Shown here piece by piece: positions 31,601 through 42,716 of a DNA stretch of 64,000 nucleotides (its first letter is position 1; the number at the start of each line of letters is the position of its first letter). The notes below the pieces were generated by a model. The model did no database searches, was not told where the DNA came from, and saw nothing but the letters and a program-made list of their open reading frames with translations. Source of the stretch: Euborellia annulipes (lineage: Eukaryota > Arthropoda > Insecta > Dermaptera > Anisolabididae). The position numbers and the translations under genes were made by a program. The stretch covers positions 1 to 64,000 of the forward strand of contig JAKCPI010006285.1 in assembly GCA_023213315.1 (NCBI GenBank), in the 5' to 3' direction.

Positions 31601-32124
31601 TCGAAATCCAACCAAAATCTCGATTAATTAATAAATTAATATTATTTATAAGAAAAAAATGCTTAAAAAGTATAATTTATGAATATATTATAAATTAAAT
31701 CATCTATAAACTCATACTATAGGTTTAGGCGATAAACGTGAACATCTCGAATGATATCTTCATCATAATATATTAATGATAAAAATGATTATGCTAATTT
31801 ATTGTAATAATTTATTTTTTACATTATCAAAAGCGGCAAAGATAGGTAATCATTAAATCTGCAAATATAATGAAGATCTAATTGGATTTTGATGCAATTT
31901 AGATGGGAATTTTGAACTCTCATAAGGATGGACGGGAGTGGTTTAGGAGTTCTCTCTCTCACTCTCTCTTAGCTCTTCAATTCCTCGATCAGGTCCTTGA
32001 GATTAAAAATTAAGATTAATGCTCTTAATTAGAGAGAGAGAGATTGAAAGAGTTCACGTCCCTCAGGATATTTTCCACACACAATTATTAGAACTGATAA
32101 TAAAACTTAATTGTTTTTTATTTA
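31601..32124. other. AT-rich spacer with CT/GA tracts
   Basis: Tracts at 31951-31972 (CT) and 32030-32042 (AG) could pair. No gene recognised. Confidence 0.35.
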
Positions 32125-32262
32125 GATTGAATAGTAGGCTGGGATGAGTAGAGTAAAGGGGTTGGATAATAAATGCCAAATAAAAGGACGTCAGGTGGAG
32201 CTATAAATTTGCTGGTTACTATTCTCCAACCCCTTTGATTTTTATTTATTTTTTTCAAGATT
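32125..32262. mobile_element. Inverted pair of PLE 3' ends (second family)
   Basis: The left piece AGGCTGGGATGAGTAGAG is the 3' end on the minus strand. The right piece GCCAAATAAAAGGACGTCAG...TCTCCAACCCCTTTG is the same end on the plus strand. Both match the longer copy at 58935-59090. They are head to head and truncated at different points. Confidence 0.6.
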
Positions 32263-32272
32263 AAATTGGGCG

Positions 32273-32320
32273 ATGTTATGCACGAAGGAACCAAGCTCCA
32301 TTAACTTAAATCTGAGATAA
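32273..32320. repeat. Dispersed repeat E, third copy
   Basis: GGGCGATGTTATGCACGAAG, GAACCAAGCTCCATTA. Confidence 0.5.
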
Positions 32321-32433
32321 GGGGCATTTCATTTGCACAAATGTAAACAAAACTAATGGCAATGACTTTTTTTTCTTGTTTTATACAAAAAAGTTCAAAG
32401 AGTAATGATTTGCCAATCTCAAAGTCTTTTTAA

Positions 32434-32903
32434 TTACTTTCTCTTACCTCTACATATATGTTAATATATATAGGGAGAAAGTATTGGATTGATGTCAAAA
32501 ATTCGATGTCGAGATTTTGATGGATATGCACGTTTTGAGGTCCCCTGAGTCCAAAAAAGTGGTTTTCGCGCCAGGATCTGTCTGTGGGTGGGTGGGTATG
32601 TATTCAATTTTAAGCATGAACGAATTGAGCTATGAGGTTGAAATTTTATATTCAAGTTTTGTACCCTCCTGGATCGTGAAAATAAGCTTTTAAACAAAAT
32701 CGGCCAAAGAGTACTAATACTTTACTGATGTACTTTTTCAGTTTTTTTTTCGATTCTTCGCTCCAATGATTTTAATTAAAATTCAAAAATCAATTATTTT
32801 TTAGATGCTCTTTAAAATGTATATTCTCATTTTGTGATTGAAATCTTCTGAAGACCACTTTACTCTTGTACTCCATAGGAAGGATAGGAGAAATGGTTGC
32901 CAG
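32434..32903 (-). mobile_element. HS element, left part, interrupted by hAT
   Basis: S palindrome through AAATGGTTGCCAG. The remainder (GTAACAAAATATAAATATTT and the H hairpin) continues at 35247-35427 beyond the hAT insertion. The microsatellite site reads GTGGGTGGGTGGG. Confidence 0.8.
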
Positions 32904-33281
32904 TAGGGTTGGTAGATTCGGAGGCTGAATCGATTTTCGATTTTTAAAATCGAAACCAAATAATCGATTTTTAAAAAAATCGATTTTTGCCTTAAAAAAA
33001 TCGATTTTGATCGATTTTCGATTTTTTTACAAAAAATCTTTCACTATGCCCATAAGTTGATTTTAAGGTTCTGCTTACGATTTCCAAGCGGTTTGTGGAA
33101 CAAGAAAAATAGAACATTGCATTACTGATGCCCAAATCAATTTATTCAGTCTTTATAACTTCTTTAAAAACCAACACATTGTATATGATATAACATATTT
33201 AGTGTTTATAACTTAAGTTTTAACGTTATAACGTAAATTTTAACAAACCAAGAGAATTAAACATCAGCTTCTATATTTCTC

Positions 33282-33430
33282 AAAAAATATGGTGGGACTC
33301 GTCGCACAGCACAACTTTCTCTTATCTTCAGTAAGCGAAAGTTGTGTTCTGTGCTTGTCACATCAGATTTTTCTGTGGACATATATTTAGGTTCCGACAG
33401 TAAGCTTAAGGTACATTTGAATTCAAGATT
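33282..33430 (+). mobile_element. HS element inside the hAT, left part
   Basis: H hairpin (GGTGGGACTCGTCGCAC ... TGTGCTTGTCACATCAG) to TTTGAATTCAAG. It resumes at 34733 (TGAATTTAAGATTAAAATTT) and runs to about 35106. Confidence 0.75.
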
Positions 33431-34732
33431 TTTTTTCTAAAACCCACTTTTTTTCTCATTCACACACACATTCACAGTCTTCTCCATTTAACAAGGAGTC
33501 CCCACGGGTTGTGGGTCACCGATTTTTTCAAACTCATAGGATTTGAAGATTAGTATCTGGACATCAATTTCCTAAAGCAGTACGATGCACTACTCAAGAA
33601 CACTCAAGAAAATTGACTTTGAAGACTATCAAGATTTTCGAGTTGTTTAAGTTTGGATAATTTTATTTATATGTAAACAGTGCCTGGTAGCCGTGAGAGT
33701 AAGCGCAACAGTCTACTAAACAAGGAGTCGCTGGTTCGATGCTTGTTCGGGACATTTTTTTTTTTTTAATTTCAATTCTCTATCCGCATATACAGAATCT
33801 CTCATATTAACTATCTTATAAAATTGAAATTAAATTACCAAATATTTTTTCAATATAAATTAGTATCTTTTATTTTTAATTACCACTCGTTACACACGAC
33901 AATACGAATATTTATAATAAATTGAAATTTGGTATAAAAATTAAAAACTATACTACTAAAAACTACAGTTTTCACCGCCGTGTTGTTTTATCGACTAAAG
34001 TCTTATATGGCCTAAGTTGCCGAAAAGACTGTGTGCATGTGTGTGTGAGTGTTTAAAAAAAAAATATATGAAAATATATGCAACGAATCGTCTTATTTAA
34101 CAATAAGATGTTTTTAATTTTTATACCAAATTTCAATTTATTATAAATATTCGTATTTTCAGTGTGTAACGAGTGGTAATTAAAAATAAAAGATGTTAAT
34201 TTATATTGAAAAAATATTTGGTAATTTAATTTCAATTTTATAAATGTTAATATGAGAGATACTGTATATGCGGATAGAGAATGAAATTAAAAAAAAAAAA
34301 ATGTCCTGAACAAGCATCGAACTAGCAACTGCTTGTTTTCTAGACTGTTGCGCTTACTCTCACGGCTACCAGACACTGTTTACATATAAATAAAATTATC
34401 CAAACTTAAACAACTCGGAAATCTTGATCGTCTTCAAAGTCGATTTTCTTGAATGTTCTTGAGTAGTGCATCGTACTGCTTTAGGAAATTGATGTCCAGA
34501 TACTAATCTTCAAATCCTATGAGTTTGAAAAAATCGGTGACCCACAACCCGTGGGGACTCCTTGTAAGACTTTTACGATATACGATATCCGTTATTGATA
34601 ATACACACATATTTGGGGTCCATTTGGTATCCAAATGGCTTAAATAAAATCATTGGACAGCCTGGGGTCCGAATCCGCGACTTTTTGGTATACGAGGTTA
34701 GCATGCTAACCACTACACCAAGCCCCGAGGGC
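33431..34732 (-). mobile_element. SINE 1, minus, split by a foldback
   Basis: Flanked by TGAATTCAAGATT (33418-33430) and TGAATTTAAGATT (34733-34745), a 13-bp target duplication with one change. The tail side (TTTTTTTCTCATTCACAC) is at the left. The tRNA-like head, with A-box GTTAGCATGCTAAC and B-box GGGGTCCGAATCCGCG (as on the plus strand), is at 34660-34732. Confidence 0.8.
33491..34565. mobile_element. Foldback with tRNA-like segment in each arm
   Basis: Arms 33491-33947 and 34111-34565 are inverses of about 455 bp with scattered differences. Each arm contains a tRNA-like piece (33680-33755 plus; 34304-34379 minus) with GGTAGCCGTGAGAGTAAGCG near the start and CGCTGGTTCGATGC as a B-box. The centre (about 33985-34060) holds a SINE 1 tail fragment (GCCGAAAAGACTGTG). 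Confidence 0.75.
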
Positions 34733-35106
34733 TGAATTTAAGATTAAAATTTATAAACATGGGGAAATATTTATATTTTGTTACCATTGCAACAAATTCT
34801 ATCTTTCCTATGAAATACAAGAGTAAAGTGTACTTCAAAATGAGAATATACATTTGAAAGAGCATCTAAAAAATAATTGATTTTTGAATTTTAATCAAAA
34901 TCGTTGAGGCTATTTTTAAGAAAATCAAAAAAAACCTGAAAAACTACCTCAGTAAAGTACTAGTACTTTTTGGCCAATTTTAATTAACCGCTTATTTTCT
35001 CGCTCCAGGGGGTGTCTATCTTAAATTCCAACCTCATAGCTCAAATCCTTCAAGCTTAAAATTGAACACAGACGGACAGATCATGTCGCTAAAATCACTT
35101 TCTTGG
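34733..35106 (+). mobile_element. HS element inside the hAT, right part
   Basis: Interior blocks from GATTAAAATTTATAAAC to GGACAGATCATGTCGC, where hAT subterminal sequence takes over. The S end is missing. Confidence 0.7.
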
Positions 35107-35246
35107 AAAATCGAAAATCGGCCGTCAAAAATCGATTTTTTCGATTTTTTAAAACACTGAATCGATTTCGATTTTAATCGAAAATCGAAGCTCAAAATCG
35201 ATTTTCGATTAAAATCGAAATCGATTCGACCAACCCTAGTTGCCAG

Positions 35247-35427
35247 GGTAACAAAATATAAATATTTTCCCATACTTATAAATTTTACATCTTGAATTCT
35301 AATATATCGTCGTGAACTAAATATATGTCGACACGAAAAATCTGGTGTGACAAGCACAGAACACAAATTTCGATTACCGAAGGTAAGAGAAAGTTGTGTG
35401 CTGTGCGACAGTTACACCAGATTTTTT
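35247..35427 (-). mobile_element. HS element, right part of the outer copy
   Basis: GTAACAAAATATAAATATTT to the complete H hairpin ending TTACACCAGATTTTTT. Confidence 0.8.
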
Positions 35428-35879
35428 CCTTTTGTTTTAATAGGAAGCCTTTTTGGAAGGGGGGGCCCTTTTCAAAAAAAAAATATATATTTTTAAGAGT
35501 GCCGCAGAGTCAGATGTTTTGTAATGTAGTATGTAGCTTATATGTACTGAGATCCTCAAAAGGATTTGCCAATTTTCATACAATTTCTTATTCCATCTTC
35601 AGAGATCGACTTGTATAAAAGAAATATCTTTTTACTGATGTTTTTTATTCATATCCCTTGGAGGTTGGGGTGGGGGAAGAATTGAACTCCCTACACTTGG
35701 ATTGCAAATATCTCTTTATATTGAAATTTTTTAATAAATATTATATAACTAAATAGCCTATAATTGATAAAAAAGAATTTTTGGAGCGTGACCGAGCGAA
35801 TGATCAAAACAGACAAAATTATATATTTCATTGTAAAATTTAACCATTCACATATTTATTTGTGAATTAGAAAAAATTC
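35428..35879. other. Spacer with a G-run
   Basis: GGAAGGGGGGGCCC near 35455 and TGGGGTGGGGGAAGAATTGAA near 35665 (faint tRNA-like T-arm on the minus strand). No gene recognised. Confidence 0.35.
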
Positions 35880-36457
35880 AAAAAAATCGGGTGTGACTGG
35901 CGCACAGCACACAACTTTCTCTATCCCTTCGGTAATCGAAAGTTGTGTTCTGTGCTTGTCTCACCAGATTTTTTTGTGTCGATATATATCTATTTAGTTT
36001 CCGCCGATATATGAGAATTCAAGATGTAAAATTTATATATTTTGTTACCATGGCAACCATTTCTCCTATCTTTTCCATGAAGCAAAATAAAAATATACAT
36101 TTTATAGAGCATCTAAAAAATAATTTATTTTTAAAGTTTAATCAAAATCGTTGGAGCGAATTTTGAGAAAATCGAAAAAACTGAAAAACTACATTAGTAA
36201 AGTACTAGTACTTTTTGGCCGATTTTGATTAAAAGCTTATTTACTTAAATATAAAATTTCAACCTCCTAGCTCAATTCCTTCATGCTTAAAATTGAACAC
36301 ACACACACAGACCATGTCGCGAAAACCACTTTTTTGGACTCAGGGGACCTCAAAACGTGTATATCCATCAAAATCTCGACATCGAATTTTTGGCATGAAT
36401 CCAATACTTTCTCCCTATATATATTAACATACATGTAGAGGTAAGAGAAAGTAAAAA
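35880..36457 (+). mobile_element. HS element, complete but shortened
   Basis: Both terminal structures are intact. About 100 bp of interior around the ATGAAGTACAAGAGTAAAG block and the CGTGCC/AGGCACC block is missing. Short CA tract (ACACACACAC). Confidence 0.8.
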
Positions 36458-36636
36458 TATTTGTACCTTCTCGTAAATAGATTTCGTAATTGTTAATTTA
36501 GATATTGGATGGCACTCTTAAGCTTTTAATTCTTTTAGTGTACATATAAAAATGTATGATAAAGAAAAATTTCGTAATCCGTTATTGGATTTAACAGAGT
36601 TAGTAACATTCCTTTCGATTATCAAATAGTTGGGTA

Positions 36637-37192
36637 ATAAAAAAATCTGGTGTGACTGGTCGCAGAGCACACAACTTTCCCTTCATTCCGGTAATTAAAA
36701 ATGTCTTCTGGGTTTGTCACACTAGATTGTGTCGACATGTGTTTAGTTTCCGGCACTACATAAGAAATCAAGATGTTAAATTTAAAAACAGAAAAATATT
36801 TATATTTTTACTTTCTCTTACTTATAGACTATATTCAATGTCACGATTTTATTGGGTATAGACGTTTTAAAGTCCCCTGGGTGCAAAAAAAAGTGGGTTC
36901 TACTTTGGTCTTCTTTCTGTGAACAAAATATCTCAAGAATTAATAGAGGCATGAGGTTTAAATTTGACATTTAAGTTAGGTCCCTCTCTAGGGAAGCTTT
37001 TGAACAAAAACGGCCAAAGAGTATTAGTACTATACTGATGTACTTTTTCAGTTTTTTCGATTTTCTCAAAATTTGCTCCAACGATTTTGATCAAAATTCA
37101 TAAATCATTTATTTTTTTTTAGATGCTCTTTAAAATGTATATTCTAATTTTGACATTAAAATTGTTTGAAGCACACTTTACTTTTGTACTAG
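36637..37192. mobile_element. HS composite: H end plus, then S end minus
   Basis: 36637-36810 runs H to AATATTTATATTT. At 36811 the sequence becomes the S end of a minus copy (TTACTTTCTCTTACTTATAG) and continues to TTTGAAGCACACTTTAC. It is a second head-to-head fusion, with a junction different from 8537-9340. Confidence 0.65.
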
Positions 37193-37357
37193 GAATAAAC
37201 TTATTATCTTAAAACAAATTTTTAGCTGAAAAATCATTCTTTCTAACCGTATATTCAACATAATTATACCTTTTAAGACAAGAGGAGTTATTCTTTTTCG
37301 TGCATGCCCCCCTTCCTGGCCACTATACACACATGCGTTGTAAGACATTCTCACGTC

Positions 37358-37647
37358 AAAAAATCTGGTGTTACTGGTCGCACAGCAGATTTTTTTTTTT
37401 GTGTTGAGATATATTTGATTCAAGATGTAAACTGAAAAAGTGCATCAGTAAAGTACTAGTACTTTTTGGCCGATTTTGTTCAAAAGCTTTGTGTCACGTG
37501 CCAGGGAAGTGCCTAACTTAAATATAAAATTTCGACCTCCTAGCTCTTTTCGTTCTTGAGATATATTGTTCACAGACAAACAGACATGAATCCAATACTT
37601 TCTCTCTCTATATATTAACATATATAGAGGTAAGAGAAAGTAAAAAA
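37358..37647 (+). mobile_element. HS mini-element, about 290 bp
   Basis: Keeps a shortened H hairpin (CTGGTGTTACTGGTCGC...AGCAGATTTTTT) and the S palindrome. The interior between GATGTAAA and CTGAAAAAGTGC and the CTCAAAACGTG block are deleted. It may be a derivative able to move like a MITE (inference). Confidence 0.65.
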
Positions 37648-37978
37648 TTGACAAATTCTGTAGAGAAGGTGGTAGATTTTGTGTCGAGATATATTTAGTT
37701 TCCCATAGCTAGTTTAAACTTGATTTAAATGTTGGGAAATAAACATGGTTTCAAAAAACCTATTGGATTATAAAATATAGAATCGAAAATCAAAATATAA
37801 GAATGGAAAAAAAATTTAAAGAAAGTAAGGGGGATCGAATCAAGGGAATGAGAGAGAAGGGGAGAGAGGGTTGGAGGAGAGAGAGAGTTTGTAATTAAAT
37901 AAAATAAAATAAATGGGATTTAAATAATAATTGTTTTAATCTAATAAAAGAAAAAGATTTAAATTCCGTACATCAACC

Positions 37979-38262
37979 ATCTATTTCCTATGAAGAACAA
38001 GAGTAAAGTGGTCTTCAGAAGATTTCAACGGCAAAGGAGAATATAATTTTAAAGAGCATCTAAAAATAGTTGATTTATGAATTTTAAAAAATTTGGAGGG
38101 AATTGAGAAAATCGAAAAAATGAAAAGTTCATCAGTAAATATATATTTTTGGCCTATTTTGTTCAAAAGTATTTTGAGATTCTTCAAAGGTACTAAGTTA
38201 AATATAAAATTTCAATCCGGTACTCAACTCCTTCATGCTAAAAATCTGTCCACACACACCAC

Positions 38263-38300
<38 letters not shown>

Positions 38301-38430
38301 ACATGGGGACCCACTTTTTGGACTCAGGGGACCTCAAAACATGTATATCCATCAAAATCTCGACATCGAATTTTTGACATGATCCAATACTTTCTCTCTA
38401 TATATTTATATATAGGGAGAGAAAGTAAAA
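37979..38430 (+). mobile_element. HS element, S two-thirds
   Basis: Starts at CTATTTCCTATGAAG and ends at the S palindrome. CA tract at 38252-38296. Confidence 0.75.
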
Positions 38431-38449
38431 GTCCTACTACTGGATAGTA

Positions 38450-38520
38450 AATACGTATATGTCGACACAAAAAATCTGGCGTGACAAGCACAGAACACAA
38501 CTTTAAATTATCGAATGTAA
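38450..38520 (-). mobile_element. HS element, H-end fragment
   Basis: ATATGTCGACACAAAAAATC, GTGACAAGCACAGAACACAAC. It lies 20 bp from the S end of the preceding copy. Confidence 0.65.
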
Positions 38521-38701
38521 TTATCAGCTTAAGATATCCAATTTTACCATCGAAAATATTGACGTAAGCCTAAATTTATTCTTTTCGGCAAAGCCTTTAA
38601 TGATATTTTAAATATAGAGGCCAATGTATTCAAGTTTCCCCCTTTAAATTCGGAATAATTTTATATATAGTATGATTAAAATTTGATCGGCAAGTTATCA
38701 C

Positions 38702-38872
38702 TATAATTAAATTGCCATCGGGAATATAAAATGGCGTAGACCTCCCAAGTATCTTCTCGCCCATTGAGAGAGAATCGCCGGATGGCAACTGGCTTCTCTG
38801 TATCTGGAGACGTGCCATTTGCCCACCGGGGGATCTCCCCTCACTCTCCAGGTCTCTTAATCTCTCTTCTTC
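38702..38872 (-). CDS. Candidate internal exon, minus strand
   Basis: On the minus strand an acceptor (ATATATTATCAG) precedes 57 open codons: EEERLRDLESEGRSPGGQ, then a segment with LQIQRSQLPSGDSLSMGEK and TPFYIPDG. A possible donor is ATA|GTGATAAC. The segment is GC-richer than its flanks and its composition is protein-like (charged start, then Gly/Ser/Pro). I do not recognise the family. It would lie in an intron of the plus-strand gene if that gene starts at 26839. Confidence 0.45.
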
Positions 38873-38978
38873 CTGATAATATATTAACCATGACGGCTAT
38901 GCAAAAAAAAAAAAATGCAATTAATAAAGAACAGGATTATTTAAAATATTAATTTGAAATAATTAATAGTTCAGGAGC

Positions 38979-39424
38979 CCTATCTTTCCTATGAAGTACA
39001 AGAGTAAAGTGGTCTTCAGAAGATTTCAATGGCAAAATGAGAATATACATTTTAAAAAGAATCTAAAAAATAATTGATTTATGAATTTTATTCAAAATCG
39101 TTGGAGCGAATTTTGAGAAAATAAAAAAAAAAAAACTGAAAAAGTACATCAGTAAACTACTAGTACTTTTTGGCCGATTTTGTTTAAAAGCTTATTTTCA
39201 CGATCCAGGAGGGTACAAAACTTTGAATATAAAATTTCAACATCCTAGCTCAATTTCTTGATGCTTAAAATTGAACACACACCCACAGACACCCAGACAG
39301 TCCATGTTTTGGATTCAGGGGACCTCAAAACGTGTATATCCATCATAATCTTGACATCGAATTTTCGACATGAACCAATACTTTCTCTCTATATATATAT
39401 ATTAATATTAACATATATACAGGC
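38979..39424 (+). mobile_element. HS element, S two-thirds
   Basis: Starts CTATCTTTCCTATGAAGTAC, like 37979. Ends within the S palindrome (TTAACATATATACAGGCC), the last arm being lost. Confidence 0.7.
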
Positions 39425-39645
39425 CTTTTTTCTAAAAACAGACGTTAAAATTTAAAATAAACAAGTAGGTGTTAAAAAGTAATATAAAAACAATCTGCGT
39501 TAAAAAATGCTATTCAAAATCACAGCCTTGCCTTCACAACAGAAGATTTGTTTCCCCGGAAGAGGGTTTCTGCAGAGGGTTTTCTAACTTACTATAGGCC
39601 AACTAACTGACCCTACCTGATGCAACCGGCTCTAATTGTTTAAAC

Positions 39646-40955
39646 CAGCGTTTCCCAACCTTTTGAAGTCCACGGCACCCCAAAGGTGCTTTGGGAATAA
39701 TATTACACACTAGCGGCACCCTTCCTTTTTACTTTCTCTTAGCCTATATATGAAATATATAGAGAGAGAAAGTATTGCGATCATGTCAAAAATTCGATGT
39801 CCAGATTTTGATGGATATACATGTTTTGAGGTCCCCTGAGTCCAAAAAAGTGGGTCCCGAAAATTGGTCTGTGTGTGTGTGTGTGTGTCTGTGTGTGTGT
39901 AACGATTTTTTTAGCATGAAGGAGTTGAGCTAGCGGATTGAAATTTTATATTTAACTTAGGTACCTTTGAAGAATCTCAAAATAAGCTTTTGAACAAAAT
40001 CGGCCAAAAAGTACTAGTACTTTACTGATGTACTTTTTCAGTTTTTTTCGATTTTCTCAAAATTCCCTCCAAGGATTTTTTTTAAAATTCATAAATCAAC
40101 TATTTTTTAGATGCTCTTTAAAATGTATATTCTCATTTTGCCGTTGAAATCTTCTGAAGACCACTTTACTCTTGTTCTTCATAGGAAAGTAGAAATGGTT
40201 GCCATGGTAACGGAATTTAAATCTTTTTCTTTTTATTAGATTAAAAATCAATTATTATTTAAATTCCCATTTTTTTTAATTTATTTGTGTCTTTAATTGT
40301 TTCAAAGAAAACATATATGTCTCTCTCTCACTTGCAAACATTATCGTCTCTCTCTACTCTTTTTAAATTCCCTTTCCACCTTATCTTCGCATAGGAACAA
40401 TGTTAATTTCCTATAGGGATTTGTATGTTAATTTCGATTCAAAAGGGGGTCCCCTTTAGAACTTTTTAGGCATTTAAAATTTTTTTTTCCAATTCTTATG
40501 AAATTTTGTATTTATATACGATTCTATATTGTGTATAAAATGTCCAAATATGAGATTAAAATTTTGAAAAATAACCATAGTTTATTTGAAGCAGTCAACA
40601 TTTAAAATGCAAGTTTGAAACTAAGGTGCTATCGGAAACTAAATATATCCCGACACAAAAAATCTGGTGTGACCAGCACAGTGCGCAACTTTCTCTTACC
40701 GAAGGGTAAGAGAAAGTTGTGTGCTGTGCGCCAGTCACACCAGATTTTTTTTTTCCCTATCAAAACGAAATTTTTTCCGAATCATTTGACCCTTTTTTTG
40801 GCAAAGCTTATTTTTTCCGACCTACAGAAAATTTGTCGGCTTCCATTTTAATCATTTGACCTTTTTTTAGCAAAACTTTATTTTCTCCGCCTCTTTATTT
40901 TTATATTTTTTTTTTATCTAAATATCTCGCGGCACCCTTGGGTTAGGAACCACTG
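39646..40955. mobile_element. hAT-type element with perfect 8-bp duplication
   Basis: Starts CAGCGTTTCCCAACC and ends GGGTTAGGAACCACTG. Inverted, the right end reads CAGTGGTTCCTAACCC, a classic hAT terminus. GTTTAAAC flanks it at 39638-39645 and 40956-40963. GGCACCC motifs lie near both ends. No transposase; an HS copy fills the centre. Confidence 0.88.
39727..40753 (-). mobile_element. HS element inside hAT, with a 400-bp insertion or replacement
   Basis: S palindrome at 39728 and the interior to GGTTGCCATGGTAACGG at about 40215. After roughly 400 bp of unrelated AT-rich sequence, the GAAACTAAATATATCCCGAC block and H hairpin (40650-40748) complete it. (GT)n at 39870-39899. Confidence 0.7.
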
Positions 40956-41047
40956 GTTTAAACACTCATATTCCTAAAAACAAAAAACAAATTGTTAATA
41001 AATAAATAAATAGAGACGTGAATTAATTTATTTATTAACAAAACAGT

Positions 41048-41208
41048 TTTCTAATTGGCTTAAATATAAATGCCTGGACCCCCAATAGATATTTTCATAA
41101 AATAACGGTTTTCGTCAGTCTTGTATGGCCTAAGCTGCCGAAAAGACTGTGTTAATGTGTGCGAGTGTGAGGGTGAATGAGAAAAAAGTGGTGTTTAAAA
41201 AAAAAATT
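41048..41208 (+). mobile_element. SINE 1 tail half just before an exon
   Basis: ATGCCTGGACCCCCAATAG, TGTATGGCCTAAGCTGCCG, AAAAGACTGTGTTAATGTG and an A-rich end. The A-tail ends about 35 bp before the acceptor of the exon at 41243, so it lies where the branch region should be. Confidence 0.65.
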
Positions 41209-41242
41209 CTAATATTTTTATTGTTGTAATTTTATTTTTCAG

Positions 41243-41489
41243 AAACAATGGCTCCAATTGTTGAGTGGATCTATTGTCGGCACACCTCTTCCCCTACATA
41301 GTGGTGGGGAGTGTCGCCCTCTACACTTTATCTCAGCGAGAGAATCCTCCCCTCCCTTCGAGCTCAGCCCTCCCTCCGCGAATAGGGCATGCTCCTCGCT
41401 CACCTTCCTCTTCTCTCCGCATATGAGTTGGATGCCTGGCGCTGATCGGCTGCTCGTCAAGCTCCGTAAAAAAGCCTCCAAACTATCAG
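41243..41489 (+). CDS. Internal exon of a host protein gene, function unknown
   Basis: A strong acceptor (TTGTAATTTTATTTTTCAG) opens 82 codons plus one base: KQWLQLLSGSIVGTPLPL, then a segment with HFISARESSPPFELSPPSA, and LLVKLRKKASKLSG at the end. The donor is TCAG|GTGTTT. GC content far exceeds the flanks. The trailing base joins GA of the exon at 42717 to make Gly without a stop. Features are a Ser/Pro-rich middle and a basic KLRKK patch. No cysteine motif or known domain recognised. The minus strand is also open, but the exon 42717 phase match supports plus. Confidence 0.72.
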
Positions 41490-41898
41490 GTGTTTATTAG
41501 TTTTTATTCACCTTATTTTTAATTAGATAGATTTCCATATTTTAAGAAAGTTTATCTTTTCAATCAACATTATATAATTAAATACATAGTTAATATTATA
41601 ATATGATATATTAATTAATTAATATTCTTATATTCTTTGATTTAAAAAAAAATATATATTATTTTCTCATATATGGTAGGTTCATGAATTATAAATCAGT
41701 ATCAAAGTAAATAGAATAACAAAAAGCTCTTTTTATTTTAATTTAGGATATAATTAGATTTTACATCCTATATTCTCTTTTATCAAAGTTAACATTTGTT
41801 CTATATATGTTGATACTGATATTTATTGGGTGGGACTGGGGGACATGATAGTATTCTAATGGAGTCTAAATGAAAATTATAGAATATAAATCTTTTTT

Positions 41899-42678
41899 TT
41901 TTACTTTCTCTTACCTATATGTATATGTTAATATACATATATATAGAAAGTATTGGATTCATGTCAAAAATTCGATGTCGAGATTTTGATGGATATACAC
42001 GTTTTGAGGTCCCCTGACTCCAAAAAAGTGGTTTTCGCGACATGGTCTGTCTGTCTGTCTGTGTGTCCTAGTTCAATTTTAAGCATGAAGGAATTGAGCT
42101 ATGAGGCTGAAATTTTATATTTTAGTTAGGCACCTCACTGGGGCGTGAAAATAAGCTTTTAAACAAAACTGGCCAAAAAGTACTAGACCTTTACTGATGT
42201 ACTTTTTCACTTTTTTTCGATTTTCTCAAAATTAGCTCAAACGATTTTGATTAAAATTCATAAATCAATTATATTCATGATTAAAAACACCCACAGTCTT
42301 GTTAAATATTTATGATGTTTTTTAAAAAGTATATTAGTGAAATTTTTCGTCGAAATCACTTGAAGTACACTTTACTGATATATTTTTCAGTTTTTTTTTC
42401 GACTTTCTCAAAATTCACTCAAACGATTTTGATTAAAATTCTTAAATCAACTATTTTTTAGATGCTCTTTAAAAAGAATATCAGTGAAATTTTTACTAAT
42501 GTGTATGCATTCCTAGCCATCTATGAATCGCGTGTTCAAGTTTAGAACTTAGGTGCTAAGGGCAATTAAATATATCTCCACACAAAAACATCTGATGTGA
42601 CAAGCACAGTGCACAACTTTCTATTGCTAAAGGGTAAGAAAAAGTTGTGTGCTGTGCGAGCAGTCATACCATATTTTC
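41899..42678 (-). mobile_element. HS element, rearranged
   Basis: S palindrome and interior to TTCATAAATCAATTA (42275), then about 250 bp in which the CACTTTACTGAT...AGATGCTCTTTAAAA region is repeated in altered form. The H hairpin follows at 42590-42672 (loop TTGCTAAAGGG). It lies in the intron and ends about 40 bp before the acceptor at 42717. Confidence 0.6.
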
Positions 42679-42716
42679 TTTTTACTTCATCTGATAAAAT
42701 TTCAATTTTTTTCTAG

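Larger units (their letters stand above)
32904..35238. mobile_element. hAT-type element with perfect 8-bp duplication, heavily nested
   Basis: Starts TAGGGTTGGTAGATTCGG and ends CGATTCGACCAACCCTA. GTTGCCAG flanks it at 32896-32903 and 35239-35246. The host site is the conserved GGTTGCCATGGTAAC of an HS copy, so the duplication can be read directly. Both subterminal regions are dense with AATCGATTTTCGATT. No transposase is visible; most of the length is a second HS copy and its own insertions. Confidence 0.85.

Noticed and set aside
35034..35366. 110-codon minus-strand frame
   Set aside because: Crosses the junction of a hAT and an HS copy; composed wholly of repeat sequence.
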